Below, piece by piece: positions 45,855 to 47,932 of a DNA stretch of 47,932 nt (position 1 is its first letter; each line of letters begins with the position of its first letter). Where the stretch lies: contig JAIBEO010000248.1 of the NCBI GenBank assembly GCA_019459185.1, positions 1 to 47,932 of the forward strand, written 5' to 3'. The notes beneath the pieces are model-generated. The model ran no database searches, was not told the origin of the DNA, and worked only from the letters and a program-made list of their open reading frames with translations. The position numbers were made by a program, and so were the translations under genes. Source of the DNA: Rhizobium sp. Lineage in GTDB: Bacteria; Pseudomonadota; Gammaproteobacteria; Xanthomonadales; Xanthomonadaceae.

Positions 45855-47846
45855 AGGTCGGTCGGGTCCACGTCCAGCGACCAGCGCACCCGCCGCGCCG
45901 AACGCAGCGCGTGCAGCGCCGGCAGCGCCGCGTTGAGCGCCGCGTGCAGCGGGCCGCGCTGGGCAGCTTCAAGCAGCAGTTGGCCGCGGGCCATGCCGGC
46001 GCGCCGGGCCATGGGCGCGGGCATGGGGCCGTTCACTGACAGGCCCTCGCGACCGTCCAGCGCCGCGCGCGCTTCCTGCAGGAAACCCTGCACCTCGGCC
46101 TCGGTGCCGGCCTCGGCGCGCAGCATCGCCAGGTGCGTGTAGGGCGGGAAACCGGCCGCCTCGCGTTCAGCCAGCTGCAGCGCCGCCACCGCCGGGTAGC
46201 CGCCGTTGAGCAGGGTGCCCAGCAGCGGGTGGTCGGGGTGGTGCGTTTGCAGAAGCACTTCGCCCGGCAACGCGGCGCGGCCGGCGCGGCCGGCGACCTG
46301 GATCAGCAGCTGCGCCAGCTTTTCGCCGGCGCGGAAGTCGGCGCTGAACAGGCCCTCGTCCACGCCCACCACCGCCACCAGGGTAAGCCGCGGCAGGTCG
46401 TGGCCCTTGGCCAGGATCTGGGTGCCGACCAGGATGCCCGGCTCGTCGCCGAGCGTGGCCAGGTGTTCTTCCAGCGCGTTGCGGCGGCGGGTGGTTTCGC
46501 GGTCCACGCGCACCAGGCGCGCCGCGGGGAAACGTTCGGCCAGCGCTTTTTCCAGCCGCTCGGTGCCGGCGCCCTGCGGCTGCAGCGCCAGGCTGGCGCA
46601 GTCGGGGCAGGCGTTGGGCGGCGTGGCGCGCGCGCCGCAGTGGTGGCAGACGAGCCGCCGGCCGCCGGCGTGCACGGTCATGGCGGCGTCGCAGCGCTTG
46701 CAGTGCGCGCTCCAGCCGCAGTCGTGGCAGATCAGCACCGGCGCGTAGCCGCGGCGGTTCTTGAACACCAGCGCCTGTTCGCCGCGCGCCAGGCAGGCGC
46801 CCACGGCGTCCAGCAGCGCTTCCGACAGGCCGTCGCGCAGCGGGCGCTTGCGCACGTCCACCACCCGCACCGACGGCGGCCGCGCGCCGCCCGCGCGCTG
46901 CGCCAGGCGCAGGTGCCGGTAGCGGCCGGAGAGGGCGTTGTGAAGCGATTCCAGCGAGGGCGTGGCGCTGCCCAGCAGCACCGGCATGCCGAGCTTGCTG
47001 GCGCGCACCAGGGCCAGGTCGCGGGCGTGGTAGCGGATGCCGTCCTGCTGCTTGTAGGAGCCGTCGTGCTCTTCGTCCACCACCAGCAGGCCGGCCTCGG
47101 GCAGCGGGCAGAACACCGCCGAGCGCGTGCCCACCAGCACGCGCGCGTGGCCGCTGGCCATGGCGGCCCAGGCGCGGGCGCGTTCGCCGTCAGCCAGGCC
47201 GGAATGGAAGGCCGCCACGGGCACGCCCAGGCGGGCCCGGAAGCGCGCCAGGGTCTGCGGCGTCAGGCCGATCTCGGGCACCAGCACCAGGGCCTGGCGG
47301 CCGGCGGCCAGGCAGTCGGCGATGGCCTGCAGGTAGACCTCGGTCTTGCCGCTGCCGGTGACGCCCTCGAGCAGGATGGGGCGGAAGCCGCTGCCTTCGC
47401 GCAGGGCCGCCAGGGCCTCGGCCTGGCCCGGCATCAGCACCGGCGGCGCGGCCGGCGCGGGCGCATTCCCGGGGCCGTCGAGCACCACGCGTTCGGCCAG
47501 GCCGCGTTCGGCCAGGCTGCGCGCGGCCGGGCGCCAGGCTTCGTCGGCGGCGTCCAGTTGGTCTTCCGAAAGCGCCCCGGCCTGCAGGCGCAGCAGCAGC
47601 CGGCGCGGTTTGCCCTCGCGGCCCGGCGCGGCGGCGGCGGCCTGGCCGGCGGCGGTCAGGGCCCAGCCGTGGCGGGTGGTGTCGGGCAGGGGCTGGCCGG
47701 CCCGCAGCAGGGTGGGCAGGGCGGTGGCCAGCACCTCGCCCAGCGGCGCGTGGTAATAGGCGGCGGCCCAGCGCAGGGTTTCGAACAGTTCGCCGGCCAG
47801 CAGGGGGGTGGCGTCGAGCCGGGCCAGCACCGGCTTGAGCGCGGCC
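45848..47846 (-). CDS. priA: Primosomal protein N' / replication-restart helicase PriA, N-terminus missing
   Basis: About 665 residues of PriA can be read. The true N-terminus is lost beyond the contig end: recognisable sequence continues upstream of the first Met at 47830 (AALKPVLARLD) until the poly-G run near 47847. The helicase core is complete with GVTGSGKTEVYLQ (Walker A), VDEEHDGSYKQ (DEEH) and GTRSAVF. Zinc-binding cysteines lie in CHDCGWSAHCKRC and CHHCGARATPPNACPDC, and VAGRAGR is the final motif. PriA reloads the replisome at stalled forks. About 60-80 residues are probably absent compared with E. coli (732). This is a contig-edge truncation, not a pseudogene. Confidence 0.93.

Positions 47847-47932
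<86 letters not shown>

Overview
This is a GC-rich (about 70 %) contig of about 48 kb carrying roughly 34 protein genes. Dense coding, gammaproteobacterial gene orders (rhlB/trxA-rho, ftsE-ftsX, DUF2782 beside polA), a chorismatase of the XanB2 type and a candidate sX13-like small RNA behind polA point to the Xanthomonadaceae/Lysobacteraceae. I cannot name the genus. Both contig ends (about 1-91 and 47847-47932) are homopolymer runs that look like assembly artefact.

Layout. 120-5964: dipeptidyl peptidase IV and an SDR on the minus strand, then an SDR plus saccharopine-dehydrogenase-like pair and two small membrane proteins on the plus strand. 6016-8196: uvrD, followed by an 86-bp inverted-repeat element. 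8315-13076: a TRAP transporter whose binding protein (plus) is separated from its two permease genes (minus) by a dihaem cytochrome c and a GNAT gene, then DUF2782. 13185-16171: polA and the candidate sRNA. 16199-18087: hemF and the divergent chorismatase. 18095-18247: a large imperfect palindrome with an internal terminator. 18253-24292: a second S9 peptidase, ycgL and an 1108-residue membrane ankyrin protein. 24293-26995: Kef-type antiporter and a periplasmic protein with two TonB-C-like modules. 27066-31123: rho, trxA and divergent rhlB; Rho and RhlB both carry long disordered Arg/Gly-rich extensions. 31190-34420: ftsE, ftsX, a two-receiver response regulator and ung.

34439-42309 is a minus-strand heavy-metal RND efflux module: response regulator, sensor kinase, adaptor, pump, DUF3240 protein and outer-membrane channel. 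It lies between ftsEX-ung and rpoH. A similar roughly 20-bp motif lies about 40 bp before the regulator gene and before the adaptor gene, suggesting that the two-component system controls both its own transcript and the pump transcript. rpoH (42506) is preceded by a near-perfect CIRCE operator that overlaps a sigma-E-like promoter and a sigma-70-like -10 box. The window closes with a divergent LuxR-type regulator/membrane kinase pair and priA, which is cut off by the contig end.

The most noteworthy items are the polA-linked sRNA with CCCC in all three main loops, the composite rpoH control region, the paired regulator boxes of the metal module, and two unexplained inverted-repeat elements. 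Nearly all other genes are ordinary housekeeping genes. No tRNA, rRNA, CRISPR array or intact insertion sequence was seen, and no stretch over 300 bases lacks a gene.
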